The notes beneath the pieces were generated by a model, which did no database searches, had not been told where the DNA came from, and saw only the letters and a list, made by a program, of their open reading frames with translations. A stretch of 28,596 bases of DNA from URNF01 sp045594105 (GTDB taxonomy: Bacteria > Bacillota > Clostridia > Oscillospirales > Acutalibacteraceae), in the NCBI GenBank assembly GCA_045594105.1, contig JAZNXY010000083.1, positions 1 through 28,596 on the forward strand. The letters are read 5' to 3'. Positions 15,325 to 23,832 of this stretch are shown in pieces (position 1 is the first letter of the stretch; each line of letters opens with the position of its first letter). A program made the translations under genes and the position numbers.

Positions 15325-17175
15325 CTATTTCTTTTTTCGACTGTATCGGGAGTGTTTCTTTTTAGGTTTTGCGGCAGGGGTATCCGGCTTCACAAGACAA
15401 TGCGGCCCGTTGCCGATTAAATCCCCACGCCCCGCCTCACGCAGTGCACGCAGCACCACCGTACGGTTTTCGGGACGGAAATACTGCAAAAGTGCTCTTT
15501 GTGCCGCTTTCTCAGCGGGTGTACGCGGCACATATATCGGTTTTAAGGTGTAGGGATCCAATCCTGTGTAGAACATACAGGTGGATATCGTACCCGGCGT
15601 AGGATAAAAATCCTGTACCTGTTCGGGATGCAGGCCCTCTTCCTTCAAAAATACCGCAAGCTTAATCGCATCCCGCATAGTGCTGCCCGGATGCGAGGAC
15701 ATCAGATACGGCACTAAATACTGCTTTTTACCTGCACTTTTTGTCAGTTCATAAAATCGCTTCTGGAACTTCTTATAGGTCGCAATTTCCGGCTTACCCA
15801 TAGCGTTCAACACGTTGGCAGAGCAATGCTCGGGTGCCACCTTCAGCTGACCGCTGACGTGATATTTAACAAGCTCCTTGAAAAAGGTGTCGTCTTTATC
15901 CGCCAAAAGATAATCAAAGCGGATGCCTGAGCGGATAAACACACGCTTGACCTTAGGCAGTGCACGCAGACGACGCAGCAGCTGCAAATACTCGGTGTGA
16001 TCCGCTTTCAAGGCGGGACAGGTAGCAGGTGCCAAGCATTTTTTGGCTTTGCAAAGTCCTTTTTTCGCCTGTCCTTCGCAAGACGGATGACGGAAATTGG
16101 CGGTAGGACCGCCGACGTCGTGGATATACCCCTTGAAATCGGGCATTTGTGTCAATTTTTTTGCTTCCTCTATCACCGATTGTTCACTACGGCAGGTAAT
16201 CTGTCGGCCTTGATGAAAGGCAATAGAGCAGAAGTTACAAGCACCGAAGCAGCCACGGTTATGGGTCAGTGAAAACTTCACCTCTTCAATACCCGGCACA
16301 CCGCCTAACGGTTCATACGACGGATGATAGTTTCGTTCGTAAGGCAAGGCGTACACCGCATCCAACTCTTCGGTAGACAGCGGCGGCATCGGCGGATTTT
16401 GCACCAAAATCACGTCACCATGACGCTGAATCACCGTTTTACCACGTACCGCATCTTGCTCATCCTGCTGAATGCGTGCGGCAACGGCATATTGCCGTTT
16501 GCCTGCCTCATCTGCAACCTTTACCGTTTCAAAAGACGGACATTCGGCACACGGGCGGGGTGTATACGCCTGCACGGGCACTGCAACGCAGGTACCAAGA
16601 ACATCGGTAATACTGTCCACCGCTTCGCCGTCACGCAAACGGCAAGCGATTTCCCGCACCTGATTTTCACCCATACCGTAAATGAGGATATCCGCACCGC
16701 TCTCACACAATATAGATGGATGTACGGTATTATCCCAGTAATCGTAATGCGCAAAGCGGCGAAGGGATGCTTCCAGTCCGCCGATGACAATAGGACTGTC
16801 GGGATACAGCTTACGAATCTGCCGACAGTACACGGTAACCGCACGGTCGGGACGTCTGCCCGCTTTACCGCCGGGCGTATACGCATCGTCACTGCGGCGA
16901 CGTTTGGCGGCGGTATAGTGTGCCACCATAGAGTCAATATTGCCGCTGTTCACAAAAAATCCTATCGTTGGGGTACCGAAATGTTGATAGTCAGCTTCCG
17001 TTTGCGGTTGTGATACAATGCACACCCGAAACCCTGCCGCCTCCAACACACGTGAAATAATGGCCGTGCCGAAACTCGGATGGTCCACGTAGGCATCCCC
17101 CGTTACCATAACGATATCGGGGCTCTCCCAACCGCGGGCTTGCATATCTTCTGTTGTAATCGGCAGAAAAGCCAT
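15325..17175 (-). CDS. ygiQ: YgiQ family radical SAM protein
   Basis: The 616-aa protein begins MAFLPITTEDMQARGWESPD, the usual YgiQ N-terminus. It has VMVTGDAYVDHPSFG, a cobalamin-binding-like N-terminal domain (residues 20-200) with IGGLEASLRRFAHYDYW, and the radical SAM cluster motif C309-x3-C313-x2-C316 (NRGCFGACNFCSIAFHQGR). The C-terminal part includes KVAPEHCSANVL and SSHPGSTMRDA. The reaction of the family is not established. The tail is short and basic (KPKKKHSRYSRKKK). ATG 17173-17175 was chosen because the in-frame extension to 17223 would overlap ftsK, and the family starts at MAFLPI. It lies eight bases after the ftsK stop. Confidence 0.92.
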   Translation of the reverse strand: MAFLPITTEDMQARGWESPDIVMVTGDAYVDHPSFGTAIISRVLEAAGFRVCIVSQPQTEADYQHFGTPTIGFFVNSGNIDSMVAHYTAAKRRRSDDAYTPGGKAGRRPDRAVTVYCRQIRKLYPDSPIVIGGLEASLRRFAHYDYWDNTVHPSILCESGADILIYGMGENQVREIACRLRDGEAVDSITDVLGTCVAVPVQAYTPRPCAECPSFETVKVADEAGKRQYAVAARIQQDEQDAVRGKTVIQRHGDVILVQNPPMPPLSTEELDAVYALPYERNYHPSYEPLGGVPGIEEVKFSLTHNRGCFGACNFCSIAFHQGRQITCRSEQSVIEEAKKLTQMPDFKGYIHDVGGPTANFRHPSCEGQAKKGLCKAKKCLAPATCPALKADHTEYLQLLRRLRALPKVKRVFIRSGIRFDYLLADKDDTFFKELVKYHVSGQLKVAPEHCSANVLNAMGKPEIATYKKFQKRFYELTKSAGKKQYLVPYLMSSHPGSTMRDAIKLAVFLKEEGLHPEQVQDFYPTPGTISTCMFYTGLDPYTLKPIYVPRTPAEKAAQRALLQYFRPENRTVVLRALREAGRGDLIGNGPHCLVKPDTPAAKPKKKHSRYSRKKK

Positions 17176-17183
17176 ATATGTAC

Positions 17184-19532
17184 TCACTCTCCGTCGGTTT
17201 CGTTGGCACGCATCTCCAGCCATTGCTGACGGGTAATGAGCACCTGTCTCGGCTTACTACCCTCATACGGCCCGATAATGCCTTTTTGTTCTAACTGGTC
17301 AATAATACGGCCTGCACGTGCATAGCCGAGACGCAGTCGGCGCTGCAGCATAGAGGTGGATGCCATGCCGGCTTCCACCACCGCTTCAATCGCCTGCGGC
17401 AACATTTCGTCCCAATCGCCGTCTCCGCCGTCCGCTTCCTCCGCACCGCCTTTAGCGGCAGATTTACCTGCAGCAGCTGCCTGACGGTCGATTTCGTCCA
17501 GGATGTCTTTATCGTATTCATTCGGTGTCTTGTCGCTGTCTTTCAAGAACTGTACAACCGATTCCACTTCACGGTTGCTGACAAAGCAGCCCTGCACACG
17601 CAAGGGCTTGGGCTTGCCGACAGGCATAAACAGCATATCACCGTAACCGAGCAGTTTTTCCGCACCGCCCGTATCGATAATGGTACGGGAGTCCACCGCA
17701 GACGCTACGGTGAGGGACAAGCGGCTCGGGATATTTGCTTTAATAAGACCGGTGATGACGTCAACAGAGGGGCGCTGGGTTGCAATAACCATATGCATAC
17801 CTGCCGCACGTGCCATCTGTGCCAAGCGGATAATGGAATCCTCCACCTCGCTTGCCGCCGCCATCATCAGGTCGGCAAGTTCGTCGATAACGATCAAAAT
17901 GAGCGGCATTTCCTTGAGGGTGTCGCTCTTTTTGGCAAGTTCATTGTACGAGGTCAGATCTCGCACGTTATTTTCGGAAAAGATTTTATAGCGATGCAGC
18001 ATTTCATTTACCGCCCAGCCCAATGCACCTGCCGCTTTGCGCGGATCGGTCACAACAGGAACAAGCAGATGCGGAATGCCGTTATATACACCGAATTCAA
18101 CCTGCTTCGGGTCAATCAGCATCAGCTTTACTTCATCGGGGCGTGCGTGGAACAACACCGACTGAATCATCGAGTTGGTACACACCGATTTACCCGAACC
18201 GGTCGTACCTGCAATCAGCAGGTGAGGCATCTTCGCAAGGTCGGCAAGCACAAGACCGCCTTCAATATCCTTGCCAAGTGCTACCGTCAGCTTGCCCTTG
18301 GAGTTTAAGAACTCTCTCGTATCCAGCAGCTCACGCAAGCACACGGTGTTGCGGTTTTTGTTGGGGATCTCAATACCCACCGCCGCTTTATTCGGAATGG
18401 GTGCTTCGATACGCACGCCTGTTGTCGCAAGACGCAGCGCAATATCGTCCGCCAGACCTGTAATACGGCTGATTTTCACGCCTGCGCTCGGCTCCAGCTC
18501 GTAACGGGTTACCGCCGGGCCGTGGGTCACCGCAGACATACGGGTGGAAATGCCGAAATCACGCAGGGTGTTTACCAGCAGTTCTCCGTTACGACGCACC
18601 TCGTCCTCAGTGGTTTTACCCGCACCGCCGTGCGGCTCGTCCAGCAAAGAAATGGGCGGGAAGCGGTAGCCGTCTTCTTCCTCCTCGGGCATGAGTGCCG
18701 CATGCGGCTTTTCGGTCTTGTCTTTACCGTCGCTCTCCAGATTCGCAGCCGCCTGCTTCAACGATTCCACCGTCGCAGGTGCGGGCTTGGATTCTTCGGC
18801 TTTTTCTGCCCTTCTTCTGCCACGTTTGGGGGTCTCTTCCTCATACCCTTCACCAAGGTCAATGTCAATCTTAGAACGGCGGCGGGGATGCGGTATTTCT
18901 TCTGTTTCTGTCACTCTCGCCTCTTCCATACGCTCTGCCGTATGGGTAATCGCAGTGCCGATAGATTCTTTTGTCTTTTCCACCGGCTTCCACACGGTGC
19001 GGAACAAAGCCAGAATGGTCGTGCCGGTTACCAACATCAAAAACACGAACACGAGCAAGCAAATGATAATCTTTGCACCCACACCGGGAAACAGCTTAAG
19101 CATCGGGAAACCGAGCAGGGTGCCAAACACACCGCTGCTCCAGATTTGCGAATACCCGGTGGTATAGCTTTCGACGATACCTTTGATATACCCGATATCG
19201 TCAACATTGGCGGAAAATATGTAAATAGCACTGTCAATCATGGCGAGCAGGGTAACACTTTGCCACATTTTAGTGCTGATACTGCCAATCGGCTTTTCCA
19301 TTGCGGCAATCACTGCGATATAGCCAAGCAGCAGCGGCAATAAATACGCACCGATACCAAACATACCACGCATAAACAGGTGAATAAACCGCCACAGGTT
19401 ACTGCCTTCCTCGCCGGGTATACACACCATACACATCAGCAGCACGGCAACGGCAAACAGAATCACCGCTGCCGCCTGGTGACGGGCGCGCGGCTTTTCC
19501 TTTTTCTTGCTCTTTGTGCTTTTCTTTGCCAA
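17184..19532 (-). CDS. ftsK: DNA translocase FtsK/SpoIIIE
   Basis: The 782-aa septal DNA pump has four N-terminal membrane helices (about residues 18-40, 52-78, 90-108 and 150-178), a charged linker (180-310), and the alpha/beta motor. Walker A is GTTGSGKS at 442-449, Walker B LILIVIDELADL at 544-555, then IATQRPSVDVITGLIKANIP. The C-terminal gamma winged-helix domain (about 708-775, MLQRRLRLGYARAGRIIDQLEQKGIIG) reads orienting sequences. It moves the chromosome through the division or sporulation septum. The start is TTG 19530-19532, seven bases after AGGAGG that directly follows the tepA stop. The position after tepA is the same as in Bacillus, where this copy is SpoIIIE. Confidence 0.96.
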   Translation of the reverse strand: MAKKSTKSKKKEKPRARHQAAAVILFAVAVLLMCMVCIPGEEGSNLWRFIHLFMRGMFGIGAYLLPLLLGYIAVIAAMEKPIGSISTKMWQSVTLLAMIDSAIYIFSANVDDIGYIKGIVESYTTGYSQIWSSGVFGTLLGFPMLKLFPGVGAKIIICLLVFVFLMLVTGTTILALFRTVWKPVEKTKESIGTAITHTAERMEEARVTETEEIPHPRRRSKIDIDLGEGYEEETPKRGRRRAEKAEESKPAPATVESLKQAAANLESDGKDKTEKPHAALMPEEEEDGYRFPPISLLDEPHGGAGKTTEDEVRRNGELLVNTLRDFGISTRMSAVTHGPAVTRYELEPSAGVKISRITGLADDIALRLATTGVRIEAPIPNKAAVGIEIPNKNRNTVCLRELLDTREFLNSKGKLTVALGKDIEGGLVLADLAKMPHLLIAGTTGSGKSVCTNSMIQSVLFHARPDEVKLMLIDPKQVEFGVYNGIPHLLVPVVTDPRKAAGALGWAVNEMLHRYKIFSENNVRDLTSYNELAKKSDTLKEMPLILIVIDELADLMMAAASEVEDSIIRLAQMARAAGMHMVIATQRPSVDVITGLIKANIPSRLSLTVASAVDSRTIIDTGGAEKLLGYGDMLFMPVGKPKPLRVQGCFVSNREVESVVQFLKDSDKTPNEYDKDILDEIDRQAAAAGKSAAKGGAEEADGGDGDWDEMLPQAIEAVVEAGMASTSMLQRRLRLGYARAGRIIDQLEQKGIIGPYEGSKPRQVLITRQQWLEMRANETDGE

Positions 19533-19544
19533 AACAACTCCTCC

Positions 19545-20243
19545 TCAAAGCTCGTTATCTATCATTTCATACAATACGTTCAGTGCGTCGGACAACGACC
19601 CGACGCTGTCAATCAGCCCTTCTTCAACAGCGGCGTCACCGTCAAGCACAGTGCCAATATCGGTCGCCATTTCATCCGTATCCATACACAGCTGCATAAA
19701 CCGTTCTTCGGATATATGCGAATGTGTGGTTACAAAGCGGGTAATACGCCCCTGCATTTTTCGCAGGTAGGTGAATGCCTGCGGCACGCCCAGCACCAGC
19801 CCGTTGGTACGTACGGGATGAACGGTCATGGTAGCACTCGGCACAATCAACGAATGCCGTGCCGCCACCGCCATCGGCACACCGATGGAATGTCCGCCGC
19901 CGAGCACCAACGACACCGTGGGCTTTTTCATGCCTGCGATCAATTCCGCCAATGCAAGTCCTGCTTCAATGTCACCGCCAACCGTGTTGAGTATAATCAA
20001 CAATCCGTGTATATCGGGACTTTCCTCCACGGCAACCAGCTGCGGAATCACGTGTTCATATTTGGTGGTTTTATTATCCCCTGCCAGCGTATAGTGCCCT
20101 TCTATCTGACCGATGACGGTAAGACAATGTATACTGTGCTTGCCGTTGCCGGTGGTTATCGCACCATGCTCAACAACATCCTCCATCTGACCGTGCAAGC
20201 CATTTTTTTCGGCAGCAGAATCACGTTGTTCCTTTTTCGACAT
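19545..20243 (-). CDS. tepA: ClpP-fold serine protease TepA/YmfB family
   Basis: The 232-aa ClpP/crotonase-fold protein resembles Bacillus TepA. It has LLIILNTVGGDIEAGLALAE with the oxyanion Gly-Gly-Asp (89-91), LGGGHSIGVPMAVAA with the nucleophile Ser119, and ATMTVHPVR with His142; the third catalytic residue is probably an Asp in 188-195. TepA has been linked in Bacillus to protein translocation and to degradation of small spore proteins; its role here is not known. The stop codon TGA is fused to the ftsK Shine-Dalgarno. The upstream region carries a good sigma-A promoter and a hairpin that overlaps the ribosome-binding site. It marks the host boundary next to the phage module. Confidence 0.88.
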   Translation of the reverse strand: MSKKEQRDSAAEKNGLHGQMEDVVEHGAITTGNGKHSIHCLTVIGQIEGHYTLAGDNKTTKYEHVIPQLVAVEESPDIHGLLIILNTVGGDIEAGLALAELIAGMKKPTVSLVLGGGHSIGVPMAVAARHSLIVPSATMTVHPVRTNGLVLGVPQAFTYLRKMQGRITRFVTTHSHISEERFMQLCMDTDEMATDIGTVLDGDAAVEEGLIDSVGSLSDALNVLYEMIDNEL

Positions 20244-20252
20244 TTACAGGAC

Positions 20253-20292
20253 CCCTTTTTCAGTTATTGCATTTAGCATTGCCGAAAAAGGG
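20253..20292 (-). promoter_or_regulatory. Leader hairpin overlapping the tepA ribosome-binding site
   Basis: On the minus strand CCCTTTTTC (20284-20292) pairs perfectly with GAAAAAGGG (20253-20261). The next base (20252) extends the G run into GGGGTCC, which is the probable Shine-Dalgarno of tepA ten bases before the ATG. The loop is 22 bases. A nine-bp, A/U-rich stem is only moderately stable. Confidence 0.4.
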
Positions 20293-20312
20293 CAGAATAT
20301 CACATTTTTATT

Positions 20313-20341
20313 ATTATATACCAAAATTAAGAAAGACGCAA
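20313..20341 (-). promoter_or_regulatory. Sigma-A promoter of the tepA-ftsK-ygiQ-pfp operon
   Basis: On the minus strand TTGCGT (20336-20341) and a perfect TATAAT (20313-20318) are separated by 17 bases in A/T-rich sequence. It begins only about 15 bases beyond the phage module terminator, so host transcription restarts right after the phage genes. Confidence 0.75.
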
Positions 20342-20355
20342 GTTTTCTTTTATAA

Positions 20356-20390
20356 AAAACACCCTTTTGCGTCACGCAAAAGGGTGTTTT
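20356..20390 (-). terminator. Terminator closing the phage late module
   Basis: The arms 20356-20371 and 20375-20390 are perfect 16-bp complements with a three-base loop (TCA), flanked by A/T runs. It begins three bases after the holin-like gene stop and separates the phage genes from tepA. Confidence 0.93.
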
Positions 20391-20392
20391 TC

Positions 20393-20695
20393 TCACTTTT
20401 CTATGATTTTTTGTAACCTGCCGGCCAAATCTGCAAGGTAGTTGGCACCTCTGGCGGCAAAAATGCCCGTCAGCACACTGCCAACATATCGCACGGCAAA
20501 ATGCACACCAAACGCACCGTAAAAATCAGCGCCTGTCAGCAAGCATAATGCCACCGAAACCGCAACGGCAATGCCTTGTATCAAAAGTGCCTTTTTATCG
20601 CCGTTCACAGCGACAACGGCACTTTTACCGTATTCCACCAGTGCCTCTACCGTTACCGCAATCACCGTCACCAGTAAAAGTCCTTCCATATTCAT
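20393..20695 (-). CDS. Holin-like small membrane protein
   Basis: The 100-aa protein has three hydrophobic stretches, at about residues 4-22, 35-55 and 62-85, with a short charged C-terminus (RLQKIIEK). Together with its place last in a phage lysis block this suggests a holin that lets the amidase through the membrane. There is no motif I can name, so the call rests on size, topology and position. ATG 20693-20695 overlaps the upstream stop codon as ATGA and has AAGGA five bases upstream, which fixes the start; a frame extension to 20710 is not needed. Confidence 0.7.
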   Translation of the reverse strand: MNMEGLLLVTVIAVTVEALVEYGKSAVVAVNGDKKALLIQGIAVAVSVALCLLTGADFYGAFGVHFAVRYVGSVLTGIFAARGANYLADLAGRLQKIIEK

Positions 20696-20982
20696 TCTTT
20701 TCCTTCCCATTTATCCATACGCTTATGCGCACTTTTTGTGGATTCTTCCACACGGGTTACACGGTCACGCACCTCATCCAACTGTTCACGCACGTCCGCC
20801 ATCAATATGTCGTTTTTATCCACCTGACCACGAATATGTTTGATATCCGAACGCATTTCGGATAATTCCGCCGCTTTTTTCTCATCCTGTGCACGCATAC
20901 CACGCAGGTTGGAAACAAGCGCCACTATAACGCCCGCCGCAGAAAGCAGAGACAGCCAGCCCGTAATTCCTAACTGTTCCAC
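20692..20982 (-). CDS. Phage lysis-block membrane protein with coiled coil
   Basis: The 96-aa protein has an N-terminal membrane helix (about residues 6-25, GWLSLLSAAGVIVALVSNL) followed by a long, strongly charged helical region (30-96) with heptad-like spacing (MRSDIKHIRGQVDKNDILM, VREQLDEVRDRVTRVEE). This recalls XhlA-type haemolysin-enhancing or spanin-like phage proteins, though XhlA proteins normally carry the membrane helix at the C-terminus. The start is GTG 20980-20982, with AGGGGTG upstream; a longer frame to 21027 would run into the amidase gene. The stop overlaps the holin start (ATGA). A lysis-helper function is inferred from position. Confidence 0.65.
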   Translation of the reverse strand: MEQLGITGWLSLLSAAGVIVALVSNLRGMRAQDEKKAAELSEMRSDIKHIRGQVDKNDILMADVREQLDEVRDRVTRVEESTKSAHKRMDKWEGKE

Positions 20983-20992
20983 ATGCACACCC

Positions 20993-21658
20993 CTATTTCT
21001 GTACGATATAGGTGGCGTACCCTGCATCTTTCAGCTTTGCAGCCAGTTTTTCCGCATTTTCCTTTTCTTTGAACGCACCCACCTGTACCGCATACAGACC
21101 CGTCTCCTGCTCGGCATACGGATCCTTAAACGGTATGTTAAAATACGCACAAAGTGCTTTCGCATCCGCCTCGGCAAATGCCTGCATATGGGTATGCAGG
21201 TACGCCACATCTTCCGAGTTGTCGTGGAATACCATTTCATCATATATACACACCGCTGACGTGTTTCTGATCTCGGTGAGCTCGGTGTTTTCAATCACCC
21301 TGCCACTCGCGGGATAAAAGGCACCACGGAAGGTCAGCATCTGCTTGGCAAGCTCCTTGCCCCGACCTGTCGGCCACACAAAAATACGTGACCCACGTGC
21401 GGTGTGTGCCGCCGATGCGTTGGTGTGTTTTACAAAATGCACGTCTGCCTTCCACGCATTGGATTCCGCAATGGTTTTTGCGTATCCTGCGCCCTTATTG
21501 GCTTTGTCTGATCGTTTCCACTCAATGCCGCACGCATCCAGGTACGGTATCAGCATATCCATATACGTGCCGCAATGGGTATTTTCACTGCAAGAGGCAC
21601 TGTACGAGCACGGGTTGTCCGCTGCGTGCAAAGCAGGTGATAAATATACTTTCGGCAT
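20993..21658 (-). CDS. N-acetylmuramoyl-L-alanine amidase with C-terminal SPOR domain (endolysin)
   Basis: The 221-aa protein has an Amidase_3-type domain (about 1-175). It shows KVYLSPALHAADN, a probable metal-ligand Glu at residue 25 (CSENTHCG), KHTNASAAHTARGSRIFVW with the conserved His78 and Asn80, and CIYDEMVFHDN with the probable catalytic Glu141. Residues 187-221 (LYAVQVGAFKEKENAEKLAA...) form a SPOR-like peptidoglycan-binding repeat. The enzyme should cut the amide bond between muramic acid and peptide, releasing phage or remodelling the wall. ATG 21656-21658 was chosen for its Shine-Dalgarno AGGGGTGA; an in-frame GTG nine bases upstream sits inside that site. The upstream 51-aa gene ends five bases before it. 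Confidence 0.88.
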   Translation of the reverse strand: MPKVYLSPALHAADNPCSYSASCSENTHCGTYMDMLIPYLDACGIEWKRSDKANKGAGYAKTIAESNAWKADVHFVKHTNASAAHTARGSRIFVWPTGRGKELAKQMLTFRGAFYPASGRVIENTELTEIRNTSAVCIYDEMVFHDNSEDVAYLHTHMQAFAEADAKALCAYFNIPFKDPYAEQETGLYAVQVGAFKEKENAEKLAAKLKDAGYATYIVQK

Positions 21659-21663
21659 GATTC

Positions 21664-21819
21664 TCACCCCTGTTCCATAATATGTGCGGGTTTTCCTTGT
21701 TGTTCAGCGGTTTTTGCCGCCGTATCCTCCCGCAAATTGTTTCTTTGCTGCAAATCACGTTTAAGCAACGCTTTTTGCACCTTTTTTTGCCATTTTCCGT
21801 TCATTGTTCGCTTGTGCAT
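21664..21819 (-). CDS. Small basic phage protein, 51 aa, unknown
   Basis: ATG 21817-21819 follows a near-perfect Shine-Dalgarno AGGAGGTATAT. The product (MHKRTMNGKWQKKVQKALLK...) is very hydrophilic and basic in its first half, probably helical, with no membrane segment, and ends HIMEQG. It fills the gap between the nozzle-like gene and the amidase with a few bases on each side, in the same operon. I do not recognise a family. It could be a small structural or DNA-associated protein. Confidence 0.65.
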   Translation of the reverse strand: MHKRTMNGKWQKKVQKALLKRDLQQRNNLREDTAAKTAEQQGKPAHIMEQG

Positions 21820-21828
21820 ATATACCTC

Positions 21829-23832
21829 CTATCGGTACACAAAAGTAAGGTTATCCACGGCAACCTGCCCCTTCCATCTGCACTCAAAACCGAATCTCCG
21901 GGACGCAGACAGCTGTGGTGTGAGCACGACATCTCCTTCTATTTCTCCACACAGCTTCTTTTGTTCCGGGTATACAACACCGTCACGCAAATACGCACAT
22001 TCGATCTGTGCGTCATCCGTTGCTTCCAAGCCCAGATAGGTGCGTAAAACACGCTTTTTGCGAACAGTATTGTCAAGGGTATAGTCTTTGGTCCGAAAAT
22101 ACATTTGAATAGTATTCGGCTTTTCAAATGTGGTGAATTGGCCCTCCTGGCCATCCTCCGGCAAGCAGGGGCTAACCGTTGTTTCCCGAACGAGCACCTT
22201 TCCGCCCGGATCTTCTTGTCGGCTCCGTACCCATCCCACAGCTGTATTACCGTCGCCAAACAGATACCCGATGTCAAAATCACTTTCTATTGTCCAGACA
22301 TACCAGACAAGCTGCTGTGCTTTACTGTCGCTATACCCGTTGCTATACTGCTGAAATGCCTTGTCATCCACCCGCAAAGCATATACAGTGTGTCCAACCT
22401 GCAACAGATAATAGCCCTTGTAAAGTGCAGCGTTTGCCTCTTTCCATTCTTCAGCGGTATGTTTTTGCAGTGCAGGGGAAATCAACCCCGATATTTCTTT
22501 TGCGACAAATCCCGGCGTATCCTTCACCAAGGTATAAGCCCTTCCGTGACCGTCCGCCCAACACAAACGATTGCCGCACAGCACCACCGTTTTCGGTGCG
22601 CTACAGCCAATCTTGCCATGCAGCTGCAATAACGAATACTCTTTTGTCGCCGCTGCAGAACCGCTTTGCCGGGGTTGGAGGTAATATATCTCATTTTCCT
22701 TGAAAATCACCAGAGAGCCGTCCTGCTTACCAAAGGCGGTAACAGCTTGGTTAATATCTCCCACCTCCATATAGTTGGTTTGGGGGAAATACAACGGCCG
22801 ACCCGGTGCGGTCCAATATATACGATTTTTTGCATATTGCGAGCCGCTAAAAAACAGACACGCATCATTTCCTGTGCGTGAGCCGCCAAACCACGTCGAA
22901 AAGCTCATATGGGCAATCGGGATCCTTTCCAAATATGTTCTGACTTTGCTTGCGTAAGCCGTTATATTGTTGGCTGAGCTCACCTCAGGCACCGTCATAT
23001 TGTTGGCAGGATCCACAAAGAAGAAGTATCCCCTGTCACGTTCAACCCGCACCTTCCTGTTGTCAACCAAACCGCTATATGTCTCATTGGCGGGCACCGT
23101 ATACGTTATCTCTCTTCCGTCAGATGTGACAACAGAAACCGTAACGGGTTTATCGGCATCGATATCTGTGTACGGCAAATGAAATATCTTCCCCGTTTCG
23201 GTGGCAGTATACCTTGCCATAAACTTATCGGTCAGCAGATTTCGTGCTTCATACGGCTGTCCCACCGACTGTGCTTTGTCGGTAACCGAGGAAATACCCC
23301 GCCCACCGACAAATATACACGGCACGTAAGCTTCATCATTGACCTGACGACATTGTCCATTCTCGCCCAGTGCGTAAATGTTGTCGTCAGACAGAAAAAG
23401 AAGCAGATTTTCTGTATCTGTATACGGATATTCCATAAACATCCCCGTGACAGAAGGGTCCATATTTTGGAGTTTTATGTTAACACCGATTGCTCCGTTG
23501 ACGTATAAAGAGCCGACAGACAAGGTGGCCGTGCTTTGCGTGGAGAGCTGCTCTTTACAAAGAAAGCGCCTTGTCATCATGCCCTTTATCACCGAATCTT
23601 CACTGCTGAACTTCCATTCGGTGTGCTTATCGACACTCCAGTTTTGTATAACCCCTTTTCTTGCAAAGAAAGGGCGAGAACGCAAAGCACCGTTATACCA
23701 CCACACGTTCTCTGCAACACATAACTGCGTATCCGCCGTGTTGCGTTTGCCGTCACGGAGATTACAGCCACCTTGTAATGCCTCTACGGCAAATTGCGCA
23801 TTCTTGCCCTTTTTTAACGCAGGGAACTTCAT
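21829..23832 (-). CDS. Large phage structural protein, probable tail nozzle/hub (beta-propeller-like)
   Basis: The 667-aa protein begins with a basic stretch (MKFPALKKGKNAQ) and then mostly beta-type sequence with recurring Gly/Trp-rich strands (ENVWWYNGALRSRPFF, LLLFLSDDNIYALGENGQC, VTAFGKQDGSLVIFKENEIY, NRLCWADGHGRAYTLV, WYVWTIESDFDIGYLFGDGN). The repeated strand pattern and its place directly after a connector-type gene suggest a nozzle or stabilising protein like P22 gp10 or T7 gp12; this is inference, as I cannot match a domain by eye. The start ATGA overlaps the connector stop, with GAGGAGG upstream. It is the last virion gene before the lysis block. Confidence 0.6.
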   Translation of the reverse strand: MKFPALKKGKNAQFAVEALQGGCNLRDGKRNTADTQLCVAENVWWYNGALRSRPFFARKGVIQNWSVDKHTEWKFSSEDSVIKGMMTRRFLCKEQLSTQSTATLSVGSLYVNGAIGVNIKLQNMDPSVTGMFMEYPYTDTENLLLFLSDDNIYALGENGQCRQVNDEAYVPCIFVGGRGISSVTDKAQSVGQPYEARNLLTDKFMARYTATETGKIFHLPYTDIDADKPVTVSVVTSDGREITYTVPANETYSGLVDNRKVRVERDRGYFFFVDPANNMTVPEVSSANNITAYASKVRTYLERIPIAHMSFSTWFGGSRTGNDACLFFSGSQYAKNRIYWTAPGRPLYFPQTNYMEVGDINQAVTAFGKQDGSLVIFKENEIYYLQPRQSGSAAATKEYSLLQLHGKIGCSAPKTVVLCGNRLCWADGHGRAYTLVKDTPGFVAKEISGLISPALQKHTAEEWKEANAALYKGYYLLQVGHTVYALRVDDKAFQQYSNGYSDSKAQQLVWYVWTIESDFDIGYLFGDGNTAVGWVRSRQEDPGGKVLVRETTVSPCLPEDGQEGQFTTFEKPNTIQMYFRTKDYTLDNTVRKKRVLRTYLGLEATDDAQIECAYLRDGVVYPEQKKLCGEIEGDVVLTPQLSASRRFGFECRWKGQVAVDNLTFVYR

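Noticed and set aside
18522..19343. 273-aa plus-strand frame opposite ftsK
   Set aside because: His/Arg-rich composition typical of antisense to a membrane and linker region; not a gene.
20300..20400. Prophage attachment site at the tepA side
   Set aside because: No integrase, tRNA end or second repeat copy is visible in the window; the only repeat here is the terminator stem.
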